From Solibaculum_A intestinale (GTDB lineage: Bacteria > Bacillota > Clostridia > Oscillospirales > Acutalibacteraceae): a DNA stretch of 64,000 bases. Both the position numbers and the translations under genes were made by a program. The stretch's first letter is position 1, and each line of letters opens with the position of its first letter. The DNA is taken from positions 1 to 64,000 of the forward strand of contig NZ_JBBMFD010000010.1 of the NCBI RefSeq assembly GCF_040096205.1, written 5' to 3'. Shown one piece after another: positions 6,963 through 14,674 of the stretch. Under the pieces are notes generated by a model. It ran no database searches, was not told the DNA's origin, and was given only the letters and a program-made list of their open reading frames with translations.

Positions 6963-8115
6963 CTTTAATGACAACAGGAAAACTGTTAATGAAATATTTA
7001 CAATGTTCGATGAAGGAAAACTAATTGTCGATGACACCTACCAGCGGCGCTCTGTATGGAGTGAAAAAGATAAGGTTCGGTTAATTGAAACGATTTTGCT
7101 TCAATTGGTTATCCCTGAACTTTTTTTCTGGAAAGCAGATACTGATCCAGAAACAGGTGTGTCAACTACCCATATCGTTGATGGGCAGCAAAGAATAAAG
7201 GCAATCTACTCTTTTATCAATAACGAGTTTAAGCTCAAACCGCAATACTTATTAGATGGCAGTATCAAGGCGGAATATTCTAATAAGTACTTTAAGGATT
7301 TGGATGCAGAAACAAGAAAAGCTTTTTGGAATTATCAGTTGATGATAATAGAAATTGATTCCAAGGCAACTCGGGATGATATAATAACAATGTTTAATCG
7401 TCTCAATCTTACAGATTATAGCCTTAACGATCAAGAAAAACGAAACAGCGTTTCCGGCGAGTTTGCTGCACTTGCGCGAGAACTATCAGATAATCCGTTA
7501 TGGGATGAAAAACGGCTATTTACTGGGCCAGATGTAAAGCGCATGAAAGATGTCGAATTCTGTGCATCTATTGTGTTGCTATACCGCAAAGGAATAATCG
7601 ATCAAACAGATCAATCTGCCCTTAACCAAGCGTATGAAGAATTGCAGATTGGCTACAAAGATGCAGAACGTGATAAAGAAGCAGTTTGTGCCGCAATAGA
7701 AACAATTTCATTGTTTTTTGTATCAGACAGCGTCACAAAATTTCTGCGAAGAAAAGCGCAGCTTTATACATTGTTTTCTGTTGTCTTTTATATGCAGCGC
7801 GAAAACATCGAAATTGAGCAATGCCAAAAAGATCATTTGGAATCATTTGTCAAACTATACTCTATCTTTGACAATGATATGGATTTAACAGGAGAAATTA
7901 GCGACCAAGAAAAGACCCTATTTGACTGGTTGAAGAAATATAAGCTCGCATCTTCCGAAGGGCTAAATAAACACACCAATCGGATGATTAGATATAATGT
8001 GATGAAAGATTTCCTCTTCGGATTAACAGACGAACTTGAAGCGGCACAACTAACCCTATATGAAAAAATGCAAGCTAATTCAACTGTTGTCGTAAAGGAA
8101 GACCCCGAAGACTAA
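6955..8115 (+). CDS. DUF262 (ParB/GmrS-like) protein
   Basis: The N-terminus has the DUF262 hallmarks YQRRSVWS (residues 29-36) and VDGQQRIKAIYSF (DGQQR at 76-80), the NTP-binding signature shared with GmrS and SspE. In those type IV-like restriction proteins the domain is joined to or paired with a DUF1524 HNH nuclease. This 386-residue protein shows no HNH motif in its C-terminal ~200 residues, which are helical and unassigned. It closes the AT-rich unit with the methyltransferase and NTase. A defence role is inferred from family and context. A terminator-like hairpin follows at 8361. Confidence 0.8.
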   Translation: MFSFNDNRKTVNEIFTMFDEGKLIVDDTYQRRSVWSEKDKVRLIETILLQLVIPELFFWKADTDPETGVSTTHIVDGQQRIKAIYSFINNEFKLKPQYLLDGSIKAEYSNKYFKDLDAETRKAFWNYQLMIIEIDSKATRDDIITMFNRLNLTDYSLNDQEKRNSVSGEFAALARELSDNPLWDEKRLFTGPDVKRMKDVEFCASIVLLYRKGIIDQTDQSALNQAYEELQIGYKDAERDKEAVCAAIETISLFFVSDSVTKFLRRKAQLYTLFSVVFYMQRENIEIEQCQKDHLESFVKLYSIFDNDMDLTGEISDQEKTLFDWLKKYKLASSEGLNKHTNRMIRYNVMKDFLFGLTDELEAAQLTLYEKMQANSTVVVKEDPED

Positions 8116-8120
8116 TTTTA

Positions 8121-8231
8121 TTACAACAGGTTCATATCCCCGCTGCCACTCACGAAACCGCCCAGCTTTTTGCTCATCCCCATCCGCAAAAACCTGCCCG
8201 TTTTCCTGGCGGGCAAAACAAGCGTTTCCAT
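8121..8231 (-). CDS. Possible 36-residue protein at an element junction
   Basis: A short leftward frame starts at 8231 with GAGGG about nine bases upstream and encodes METLVLPARKTG followed by RMGMSKKLGGFVSGSGDMNLL, ending at 8121. A longer frame (8080-8331) overlaps it out of register, so at most one is real. The region is also full of hairpins, and it may be a non-coding remnant of a transfer gene. Function unknown. Confidence 0.25.
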   Translation of the reverse strand: METLVLPARKTGRFLRMGMSKKLGGFVSGSGDMNLL

Positions 8232-8325
8232 CCGGCGAAACCCTCATTTTACCCGCCAGCCGTGACAGCAGGTATAACACACTACACTTTGCAAGCAAAG
8301 CCGTGTGCCAAAGGGGCATCCCCTT
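8206..8325. repeat. Clustered inverted repeats between the DUF262 gene and tnpX
   Basis: Three stems are packed here. Arms 8206-8218 and 8247-8259 (ctggcgggcaaaa) match at 12 of 13 positions. A ctttgc/gcaaag stem lies around 8288-8300. A 6-bp stem, aagggg/cccctt, lies at 8311-8325 with a 3-nt loop. They lie at the probable junction of two mobile elements. The role is not known; an attachment or structured-RNA function is possible. Confidence 0.4.
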
Positions 8326-8360
8326 AGCCAACGCCAGATAAGGAAGTTTTTATGTAGGGG

Positions 8361-8400
8361 TACGGTGTAACTCAGTAAAATGGGTTGCACCGTATTCTTT
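8361..8400 (+). terminator. Terminator between convergent DUF262 and tnpX genes
   Basis: The arms 8361-8371 (tacggtgtaac) and 8384-8394 (gttgcaccgta) pair with one mismatch around a 12-nt loop. TTCTTTTG follows on the plus strand. It lies just beyond the tnpX stop and can serve the rightward operon. Confidence 0.55.
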
Positions 8401-8402
8401 TG

Positions 8403-10106
8403 TTATGCTACAAAGCGGAAGTCCTGCGGGTTTTCCCGTATTTCCTTCATCATAGCAAGGATTTCCTGTTCGGTAGGAATATCGATCATTCCCGCCGCCG
8501 TAAAATAAATATCCACCTTTACAAAACAGTGGCCACTTGACTTGTCATTGTTGTGTACTTCGATCCGCTCAATCAATGCGTTTACAAGCGTTGGGGTAAG
8601 CTCCGTAATATCCGTCAGTTCACGCAGGGTACGGAGCAGCAGCCTTAAATCTGTAACCTTCTGCTTCGCTTCCTGTAATGCCTTTTGACTGTCGGCAACC
8701 TCCTGTATTAAGGCTTTCTGCTCTTTTTCGTAGCTTTGGAGCATTTTGGAAAAGCGCTCATCGGAGAGTATGCCGCTTGCGTTCTGCTCGAACACCTTTT
8801 CAATCAGCCTGTCGATTTCGGCAATTCTCCTTGTACCCTGTTCCACTGTCTGTTGGAGTTTTTTGTGTTCTTTCTGCCGCATAGCGTTGGTTTTCTTCGC
8901 CAGCATATACAGAAATACCGTTTCGTGGCACTTCACGAAATCCGCTAAACCGCTGATGGCTTCAAACACAATCTTTTCAAGCACAACATCTCGGATATAG
9001 TGGATTTTGCAAGCTCCTCTGCCGTCCTTGTAGTTGGAACATCTCCAAAATTCCTGATTGCGTTTCAGGCTCTTAGCAGCACAGAAATGCAGCTTTGCGC
9101 CGCAGTCGGGGCAGTACACCAATCCCGAAAACAGGCTTGTTCTGCCCGTAGCTGTCGGTCTGCGGCGGTGTTTGCGGAGTTCTTGCACCCTTAACCATTG
9201 CTCCTCTGAGATAATCGGTTCCTGCATATCCGGAATGATCTGATGTTCCTCCGCTGGCTTGTAGACGGTTTTATGCACCTTGTAGCTGACGGTGGTGGTC
9301 TTGAAATTCACCGCACAGCCCGTGTACTGCCTGTTTTCAAGAATACCGACAACGGTTTTCTGATCCCAACAGTACGGATTAGCCGGTACTTTTTGTGCGT
9401 GTGATCTGCCGACACTTTCGTAATAAGCAGAGGGAACAAGAATTTTCTCTTTTTCCAACTGTCTTGCAATCTGAGATGGGCCACGCCCTGCAAGGCAGAA
9501 AGCATAGATTTTGCGTACCACTTCGGCGGCTGGCTCATCAATCAGCCATTTCTCTTTATCATTCGGGTCTTTCCTGTACCCAAACGGAACAGAAGAAGAT
9601 ACCCGTTTGCCGTTATCCGCTTTGGACTGCCATACCGCACGGATTTTCTTAGAGGTCTGCGCCGCATACCACTCGTTGAAAATATTGTGAAAGGGCATCA
9701 TTTCCACGCCGTCTCCGGTCAGGGTATCTACTCGCTCCTGTATGGCGATAAAGCGAATGCCCAGCGACGGATACACTACCTGCGTCAGCCTGCCCATTTC
9801 CACCTGCTCACGCCCGAAGCGGGAGAGGTCTTTCACGATGATTGTGCCGATTTTTCCGTTCTCTGCCATACGCTCCATACGCATAAAATTTGGTCTTTGG
9901 AAGGTTGTACCCGATACGCCGTCGTCCACGAAAAACATGGTGTTGGTGTATCCCTCTTTTCGGGCGTAGTCCTGCAAAATCTGTTTTTGGTTGGTGATGG
10001 AGTTCGACTCCTCGTCCTTGTTGTCATCATCCACGGATAAGCGGCAGTAAAGCGCCGTGATTTTTTCATCTGCCTGCCCGTTTAATTTCGTTGCTGTTGT
10101 CATCAT
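8403..10106 (-). CDS. tnpX: Large serine recombinase, TnpX family
   Basis: This is the site-specific recombinase expected to excise and insert a Tn4451-like element through a circular intermediate. The resolvase domain begins ALYCRLSVDDDN (catalytic serine at about residue 24 of the ATG start), with VDDGVSGTTFQRPNF and VKDLSRFGREQVEMG downstream. A recombinase domain (GRGPSQIARQLE), a zinc ribbon (YCPDCGAKLHF ... CSNY ... CKIHYI) and a coiled coil complete the ~570 residues. I chose ATG at 10106 because AAAGGAG lies just upstream; a TTG at 10127 is in frame but lies inside an inverted repeat and lacks a ribosome site. TnpW follows on the 5' side. Confidence 0.92.
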   Translation of the reverse strand: MMTTATKLNGQADEKITALYCRLSVDDDNKDEESNSITNQKQILQDYARKEGYTNTMFFVDDGVSGTTFQRPNFMRMERMAENGKIGTIIVKDLSRFGREQVEMGRLTQVVYPSLGIRFIAIQERVDTLTGDGVEMMPFHNIFNEWYAAQTSKKIRAVWQSKADNGKRVSSSVPFGYRKDPNDKEKWLIDEPAAEVVRKIYAFCLAGRGPSQIARQLEKEKILVPSAYYESVGRSHAQKVPANPYCWDQKTVVGILENRQYTGCAVNFKTTTVSYKVHKTVYKPAEEHQIIPDMQEPIISEEQWLRVQELRKHRRRPTATGRTSLFSGLVYCPDCGAKLHFCAAKSLKRNQEFWRCSNYKDGRGACKIHYIRDVVLEKIVFEAISGLADFVKCHETVFLYMLAKKTNAMRQKEHKKLQQTVEQGTRRIAEIDRLIEKVFEQNASGILSDERFSKMLQSYEKEQKALIQEVADSQKALQEAKQKVTDLRLLLRTLRELTDITELTPTLVNALIERIEVHNNDKSSGHCFVKVDIYFTAAGMIDIPTEQEILAMMKEIRENPQDFRFVA

Positions 10107-10124
10107 TCGTTTTCTCCTTTCCGA

Positions 10125-10169
10125 CAACAGGGCATAGCAAAGGCATATTGATCCTACTATACCCTGTTG
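10125..10169 (-). promoter_or_regulatory. 13-bp inverted repeat in the tnpX leader
   Basis: Arms 10125-10137 (caacagggcatag) and 10157-10169 (ctataccctgttg) match at 12 of 13 positions around a 19-bp spacer. The repeat fills the 84-bp gap between tnpW and the tnpX start. It may be an operator, a recombinase-binding site or a weak terminator; the sequence does not decide which. Confidence 0.5.
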
Positions 10170-10190
10170 CCTTTTTCTACTGTGTGACTG

Positions 10191-10469
10191 TTAAATCAGC
10201 TTTTCGGACAGGATCAGTTCCTTGAATTGTTCCATAACGCATTGTCTGCCTTTCGGATTAAAGTGCGTAGAGATTTCATAGATTGTCCCACCGATCTTCA
10301 GCTTGAAATTATCCTCCCCAAAACGGCGCATCCTGCTGTAATCAAGAGTGCGTTCCTTGCTGCGGGGCAGCATATAATCCACAAGACAAACCGGCTCGTT
10401 TCCGTCTATCGGCTCAGGCGGCAGAGCATATATGACTTCGTTATTCGAATAAATATCTATTTTCTTCAT
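10191..10469 (-). CDS. tnpW: Transposon-encoded protein TnpW
   Basis: This 92-residue protein has the TnpW family signature: VDYMLPRSKERTLDYSRMRRF, then FKLKIGGTIYEISTHFNPKGRQ, then a helical tail ending ELILSEKLI. TnpW is encoded on Tn4451-type elements; its function is unknown. It lies between the ParB-like gene and tnpX on the same strand, 9 bp after the former, so is probably cotranscribed. Length is normal for the family. Confidence 0.85.
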   Translation of the reverse strand: MKKIDIYSNNEVIYALPPEPIDGNEPVCLVDYMLPRSKERTLDYSRMRRFGEDNFKLKIGGTIYEISTHFNPKGRQCVMEQFKELILSEKLI

Positions 10470-10478
10470 ATCTCCACC

Positions 10479-11363
10479 TTACCTTTCGTCCCGGCTTCTA
10501 CGGCTTCGTTCCAATTTTCTGTTGTAGTCGTACAGCAGTTTTAAAATGGTATCGGTCATTTGTTTCTGCGTGTAATTCTTCGGGAAAAATGCCTTTAAAT
10601 CCTGCACCTTAAAGCTGATACGCTCGGTCTGATTTGCTTTTTCCTCGGACATAATCTCATAGATACTTTCCAAAGAAAGCGTACCCTGCTGCGCCGCTTT
10701 CTTCATACGGATACTCTGTGCGTGAGAAGGGGTGCAATCGTTCAGGCGCATAGCGTCCAGCAGGATTTTCTGCTGTTCTTCGGACAGATAGGAAAGCTCA
10801 ACGGCGGGGCTGAGCGCAATCCCGCCCTCGTCTACCTTTTGGAGCAGTTCGGGAATGAGGTGGGTTAAGCGGATATATCGGAATACTTTATTTCGGCTTT
10901 CGCCTTGTTCCTTGCCGATTTCGGCGGCGGTATCCGACTTTGTCGCAACTTGCGATAAAGTTAAGTCCGTGCGTTTGCCCTGTGCTTTCATTGCCTCCAT
11001 TTTCATTTTGTAAGCAAAAGCTTTTTCGCTTGGGAGTATCCGTTCACGGTGGAGATTGCTGTCTACCACCGCAATCATCGCTTCGTTTCGGTCAGGGGGA
11101 TAGATCAAAACAGGCACTTCGGAAAGTCCTGCTTTTATAGCGGCGTGTAGTCTGCGGTGTCCGCTAACCACTTCATATTCGTCCGTATTTTCAATCGGGC
11201 GGACGATCAGCGGACAAAGTATGCCTTGTTCTTTGATACTTTCGGTCAGCACCTCCATATCCTCATCGTCCAGCACCTGAAAGGGATGTCCCTCAAAGGT
11301 GCGGAGCTTATCCACCCCGATATTCGCCGCCTTTTTCTTCGGCGGGTTGATTGTATTTATCAT
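10479..11363 (-). CDS. ParB/RepB/Spo0J-family protein
   Basis: The 294 residues follow the ParB plan: an N-terminal nuclease-like domain with LTESIKEQGILCPLIVRPIE and the CTP-binding VSGHRRLHAA box near residue 68, then a helix-turn-helix region (LTLSQVATKSDTAAEIGKEQGES). ParB proteins bind parS-like sites and spread by CTP-gated sliding, but no ParA lies nearby. On mobilizable elements such orphans may aid maintenance or regulate transcription. It overlaps the relaxase gene by four bases. Confidence 0.85.
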   Translation of the reverse strand: MINTINPPKKKAANIGVDKLRTFEGHPFQVLDDEDMEVLTESIKEQGILCPLIVRPIENTDEYEVVSGHRRLHAAIKAGLSEVPVLIYPPDRNEAMIAVVDSNLHRERILPSEKAFAYKMKMEAMKAQGKRTDLTLSQVATKSDTAAEIGKEQGESRNKVFRYIRLTHLIPELLQKVDEGGIALSPAVELSYLSEEQQKILLDAMRLNDCTPSHAQSIRMKKAAQQGTLSLESIYEIMSEEKANQTERISFKVQDLKAFFPKNYTQKQMTDTILKLLYDYNRKLERSRRSRDER

Positions 11364-12712
11364 CGTTCATACCTTCTTTCTTTGTGCTTCATTGTTACGG
11401 CAATTTCCATCTGCCGCTCGGTTTCGAGCAGTTTTTCAAATCTCGGTATCTTTTCGAGAATTGCCCGTGCGATGGACAGTTCTTTTCGCAAAGGCTTGAT
11501 TTTTGCGGTAATATCCCTCGCTTCGGTGTTCAGCGATTCGCTTTTCTTATGGCGGTTTCGGTTATATATTGACTGCCTTTCCTTTTCCAAAGCGGAGATT
11601 TGCGCCCGTGTTTCGCTGATAAAAAAGGCAAGCTCCTGCGGAGAATCAATCTGCTTCTCGCACAGGAATCTGTATTCTTCAAGGGTTTTATCCAGTTTGG
11701 CAACCTCCCGCCGCATTTCGGGCGAAAGCAGGCGGGGAGCGGCAGGAGCAATATTGTTGCCTGTGATCAGCTTGCATAATTCGATAATCAGTTCAAACAA
11801 TACCTGTATGCCGTCCATCTTTTTCATTTTGCGGTACTCGATTTCAAGCAGAAGCAGCGGTGTATATTTCGGCTTATGGAACGGAACATAGCCGACATAT
11901 CGTTGATTATCCAAGAGTCGTTCACGGATAGCGGCAGGCATATATTCCTTGCCCAAGCGGTCTAAGCGGACTGCCCTCTGCCAGCTCGGCGCTTTGACGG
12001 AATAGTGGGCAAAGTGTTCGTCACGCCGTATCTCGTAGCCCATATCTTTGAGGCGTATCTCAAAGGCTTTGAAGTTGGTGGACTGGGCAAGAGCGGTGTC
12101 AATATCCGCCTTTAACAGTTCACGGTGCGACACACCGCCGCTCTGCTTCAGCCGGTATTCCTTTTTCTTCCCGCCATAAAATTCAGCTTCTTTTAAAATG
12201 CTTTTGCCGTATTCCAGACATACGGCGTCGGAGATTTCACGGAGCCTGTGGTGATCGGAGATATGGTTTTCAAACTTCCTGCCGGTCTTAAAGGATACGG
12301 AGTTTACCACAAAATGGTTATGGAGATTATCGGTATTGAGGTGGGTGGTAACAACAATTTCATATTCCTTGCCCCACATACGCCTTGCGGTTTCCAAGCC
12401 GATTTTGTGTGCTTCTTCGGGAGTTACTTCTCCCGTCTGAAAGCTCTGATACCCGTGATACGCCACATTGCCCCCTGTTTTACCGAAGCGCTTTTTTGTT
12501 GCTGTCATACGCTCATAGGCTCTTTTAGCGTTGCAGTTGATACCGCTGACATGCATACGCTCATCGGTCTTTCTATCATTGGAAACATACTGCAAGGCGG
12601 CGTAGAGATCGCTGTCCACATACCTTTTGTCGATGGTTTTATCGGGGTTTTCCGCATAGTCGATCACTTCCTTCAGCCTGCTTTTCACAGGCCAGTATCC
12701 CGTTGTCGCCAC
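11360..12712 (-). CDS. MobP-type (MobA/VirD2-family) relaxase
   Basis: This 450-residue relaxase nicks oriT for transfer. Visible are YAENPDKTID, the helical block FGKTGGNVAYHGYQSFQTGEVTPEEAHKIG split around residue 85, and the metal-binding HLNTDNLHNHFVVNSV (two histidines after the first). The C-terminal half is a coiled coil. The start is GTG at 12712, one base after the MobC stop, so the two are coupled; no ATG is available in frame. It is a different family from the relaxase at the left edge, so the region holds two mobilization systems. Confidence 0.88.
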   Translation of the reverse strand: MATTGYWPVKSRLKEVIDYAENPDKTIDKRYVDSDLYAALQYVSNDRKTDERMHVSGINCNAKRAYERMTATKKRFGKTGGNVAYHGYQSFQTGEVTPEEAHKIGLETARRMWGKEYEIVVTTHLNTDNLHNHFVVNSVSFKTGRKFENHISDHHRLREISDAVCLEYGKSILKEAEFYGGKKKEYRLKQSGGVSHRELLKADIDTALAQSTNFKAFEIRLKDMGYEIRRDEHFAHYSVKAPSWQRAVRLDRLGKEYMPAAIRERLLDNQRYVGYVPFHKPKYTPLLLLEIEYRKMKKMDGIQVLFELIIELCKLITGNNIAPAAPRLLSPEMRREVAKLDKTLEEYRFLCEKQIDSPQELAFFISETRAQISALEKERQSIYNRNRHKKSESLNTEARDITAKIKPLRKELSIARAILEKIPRFEKLLETERQMEIAVTMKHKERRYER

Positions 12713-12713
12713 A

Positions 12714-13016
12714 TCATACCACTATCCTTTCCTTTTGCGGTAAGATAAGTTCGGCGGTTATCTCATCAATCAAAGAGATAATTTTTTCTTCCGTGTCTGC
12801 TGAGATTTTGCCTTCGCATACCACACAAAGCTCATCTAATTTATCATTGAAAGAGAAGAATATTTCGGGTAAAACAGCTCTCGGCATATATCCCAAAGCT
12901 CGCTGCCTGAGATATTCTGATACAGAGAGACCGCACCTTTCAGCGTTATGCTCAATCATATTTTTCTCTTTTTCGCTGACACGGATAAACAGATTTTTAT
13001 TTTTAACTTCGTTCAT
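12714..13016 (-). CDS. mobC: Relaxosome accessory protein MobC
   Basis: This 100-residue protein has the MobC/ribbon-helix-helix pattern: KNLFIRVSEKEKNMIEHNAERCGLSVSEYLRQRALG at residues 5-41, split here by family spacing. MobC proteins bind oriT and help the relaxase open it. The gene precedes the relaxase by one base and follows a hairpin-rich region proposed as oriT. Length and order match clostridial mobilizable elements. Confidence 0.82.
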   Translation of the reverse strand: MNEVKNKNLFIRVSEKEKNMIEHNAERCGLSVSEYLRQRALGYMPRAVLPEIFFSFNDKLDELCVVCEGKISADTEEKIISLIDEITAELILPQKERIVV

Positions 13017-13050
13017 AACATCAGTCCTTTCTTTGATTTTTCAAGGGGTA

Positions 13051-13122
13051 TTAGGGGTGCCCCCTAAAGTGAAATCGGCTCTCAAAGCCGATTGGGAGGG
13101 AAACTGTCAATACAGTTTCCCT
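13051..13122. other. Three tandem perfect hairpins, probable oriT of the MobC-relaxase pair
   Basis: Upstream of mobC lie three perfect stems in 72 bp: ttagggg/cccctaa (13051-13067), aatcggct/agccgatt (13073-13093) and agggaaactgt/acagtttccct (13097-13122). Position before mobC and the relaxase, and stacked stems, are typical of oriT regions. The nick site is not identified. They may equally shape the long mRNA leader that starts near 13577. Confidence 0.5.
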
Positions 13123-13266
13123 GCTTGTTACAGCATACGACATCTCTGCTGTCTTTCCCGTGGGTGTTTTGCCGGTCTGCCTGAATGTCGTTTTTCTATT
13201 CCTGCCCCGGAGTCTCACCGCAGCGTTATTTCGCTCTCTCTGCTCACACAAGAGGTCTTGGCAAAA

Positions 13267-13485
13267 TCATATCCCATCCAGCCGGTCATTCAGTTGTAAC
13301 CGGCTTTCGGGTAACAAAAAAAGCCGGCACACAAATGCGTACCGACTTACCGCCAAAAGGATAAACTTATCCCTTGCGGTAGTGGCTTCACATTCATGTA
13401 ACCGGCTTTGAAATTCAAAGTCGAAACTGTCCTTTACGCTTTTCTTACTGCCGACAGTCCAAAGCAGTTTCAGAAGCGGCGGCAT
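13267..13485 (-). CDS. Possible small protein in the mobC leader
   Basis: A 72-residue frame begins MPPLLKLLWTVGSKK and ends LQLNDRLDGI. It lies downstream of a strong leftward promoter and upstream of mobC, but its ribosome site is weak (AAGAG). The DNA contains a perfect stem (agccggt/accggct, 13285-13310) and a repeated tgtaaccggctt, so the stretch may be a structured non-coding leader. No family recognised. Confidence 0.25.
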   Translation of the reverse strand: MPPLLKLLWTVGSKKSVKDSFDFEFQSRLHECEATTARDKFILLAVSRYAFVCRLFLLPESRLQLNDRLDGI

Positions 13486-13583
13486 TTTCTCTTAGCATAC
13501 CGCAGGCATTATCCGGCTCACAGCCGTCATCCCAAATCTGTGAAGAAAGATATTCAGTTGTCGCTCTCTTTTGATATTTTTTT

Positions 13584-13613
13584 ATTATACACCACAGAAC
13601 AAATGTTTGTCAA
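13584..13613 (-). promoter_or_regulatory. Near-consensus SigA promoter for the mobilization genes
   Basis: On the minus strand TTGACA (13608-13613) and TATAAT (13584-13589) are separated by 18 bp. Both hexamers are perfect. Transcription would start near 13577 and run leftward through a ~560-nt leader into mobC, the relaxase, parB-like, tnpW and tnpX. Confidence 0.8.
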
Positions 13614-13981
13614 TACTTCCTGAATAAGTTTTTGAATATTTTTCAAAAAAGCGGAGATACTATTTTGTTTTATGCCTTGCGTAGTGAAATAGAAACCGAT
13701 TCACATTTTATAATGTCGTTAAAACCTCTAATTACAACATATAAGAATCGAAAATTAGAGATTGAAAAAGCCTGATTTCAAGCCATTTCTAAAGCATAAA
13801 CTTTGAGGGATAAGGTATAAACACCTTACCCCTCCATTTTGCATTTGAAAGCGTTACAGGATCATTTCCTCCATTTTACCCTAGCCGCATCAATGCGGCT
13901 ATATTCGTTCCTTCATAATCTAATTTATTGCGACTAAGAAAGAAGATCGCAGAAAATATCCCTCCGATAAAATGATGTTTT
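13614..13981. other. AT-rich intergenic stretch before the cation-transport cargo
   Basis: No gene is visible. It contains a perfect hairpin tagccgca/tgcggcta (13882-13901) and a smaller taaggt/acctta stem near 13813-13830, both 3' of the leftward RCK gene, so either could end that operon. The composition change marks the boundary between the mobilization block and the cargo. Confidence 0.4.
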
Positions 13982-14653
13982 CTACTTTTTCGCACCAAAT
14001 ATCCGGTTCAGTTCCTCCACGGCCGCCTCGTCTGCAAAAGCCAGAATATACTGGCCGGCACGAATAACGGTTTCACCATGGGGAATAAGCATCGCATCAT
14101 CTTCATAAATAGCAATCAAGAGGGCGTGCGAAGGAAGTTTGATCTCAGCGATGGTTTTATTGACATTCGGAGAATGATAGTCGACATGGATACGGACAAT
14201 CGAGTAGTCGCCTTTGGACAGCCGCATCAAGGTCATAATGGACTGATAGTTCATTTCATCTGCAATCATATGACCGATCATGTCGGCCTGATTGATCTTT
14301 ACATCCACACCCATACCTGCATTAAAAAGCCATGCGTTTTTGGGATTATTAACTCTCGCAATTACCTTTGGCACATCGTATTCAAATTTTGCCATCATTG
14401 CCACGGCCAAATTAGTTTCATCATTGCCCGTAGTACAAACCAAGGCGTTACATCTGCGCACTCCGGCTTTTTCCAGCAACAGAGCGTCCGTTCCATCGCC
14501 TGTCAGGACATTTTCTTTTTTTAGGCCGTTTTTCTTTAATGCCTGAAGGGCCTTTTCTTTATTTTCAATGACGATAGCATTGTTTCCGTTTTCTATTAGC
14601 AATCCAGCGATATATCCTCCGACTTGGCCGCCGCCAACAATAATCACATTCAT
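13982..14653 (-). CDS. RCK/TrkA-family NAD-binding regulatory protein (second copy)
   Basis: This 223-residue protein has a TrkA_N Rossmann domain (MNVIIVGGGQVGGYIAG at the start, acidic residue at the end of the second strand in IVIENKEK) and a TrkA_C domain ending RAGQYILAFADEAAVEEL. Such RCK proteins bind NAD(H)/ATP or ions and gate K+ channels or transporters at the membrane. It follows a second RCK gene by 21 bp and a P-type ATPase, with no Trk/Ktr channel subunit nearby. Regulation of the ATPase is inferred from the operon. Confidence 0.85.
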   Translation of the reverse strand: MNVIIVGGGQVGGYIAGLLIENGNNAIVIENKEKALQALKKNGLKKENVLTGDGTDALLLEKAGVRRCNALVCTTGNDETNLAVAMMAKFEYDVPKVIARVNNPKNAWLFNAGMGVDVKINQADMIGHMIADEMNYQSIMTLMRLSKGDYSIVRIHVDYHSPNVNKTIAEIKLPSHALLIAIYEDDAMLIPHGETVIRAGQYILAFADEAAVEELNRIFGAKK

Positions 14654-14674
14654 CGTACACCGCTCCTTTCCACT

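Noticed and set aside
6955..8115. Complete GmrSD or SspE type IV restriction protein
   Set aside because: Only the DUF262 part is recognisable; no HNH/DUF1524 motif was found in the C-terminal half.
8080..8331. 83-codon leftward frame overlapping the DUF262 3' end
   Set aside because: It overlaps the DUF262 gene, lacks a ribosome site and runs through several stem-loops; kept only as part of the junction finding.
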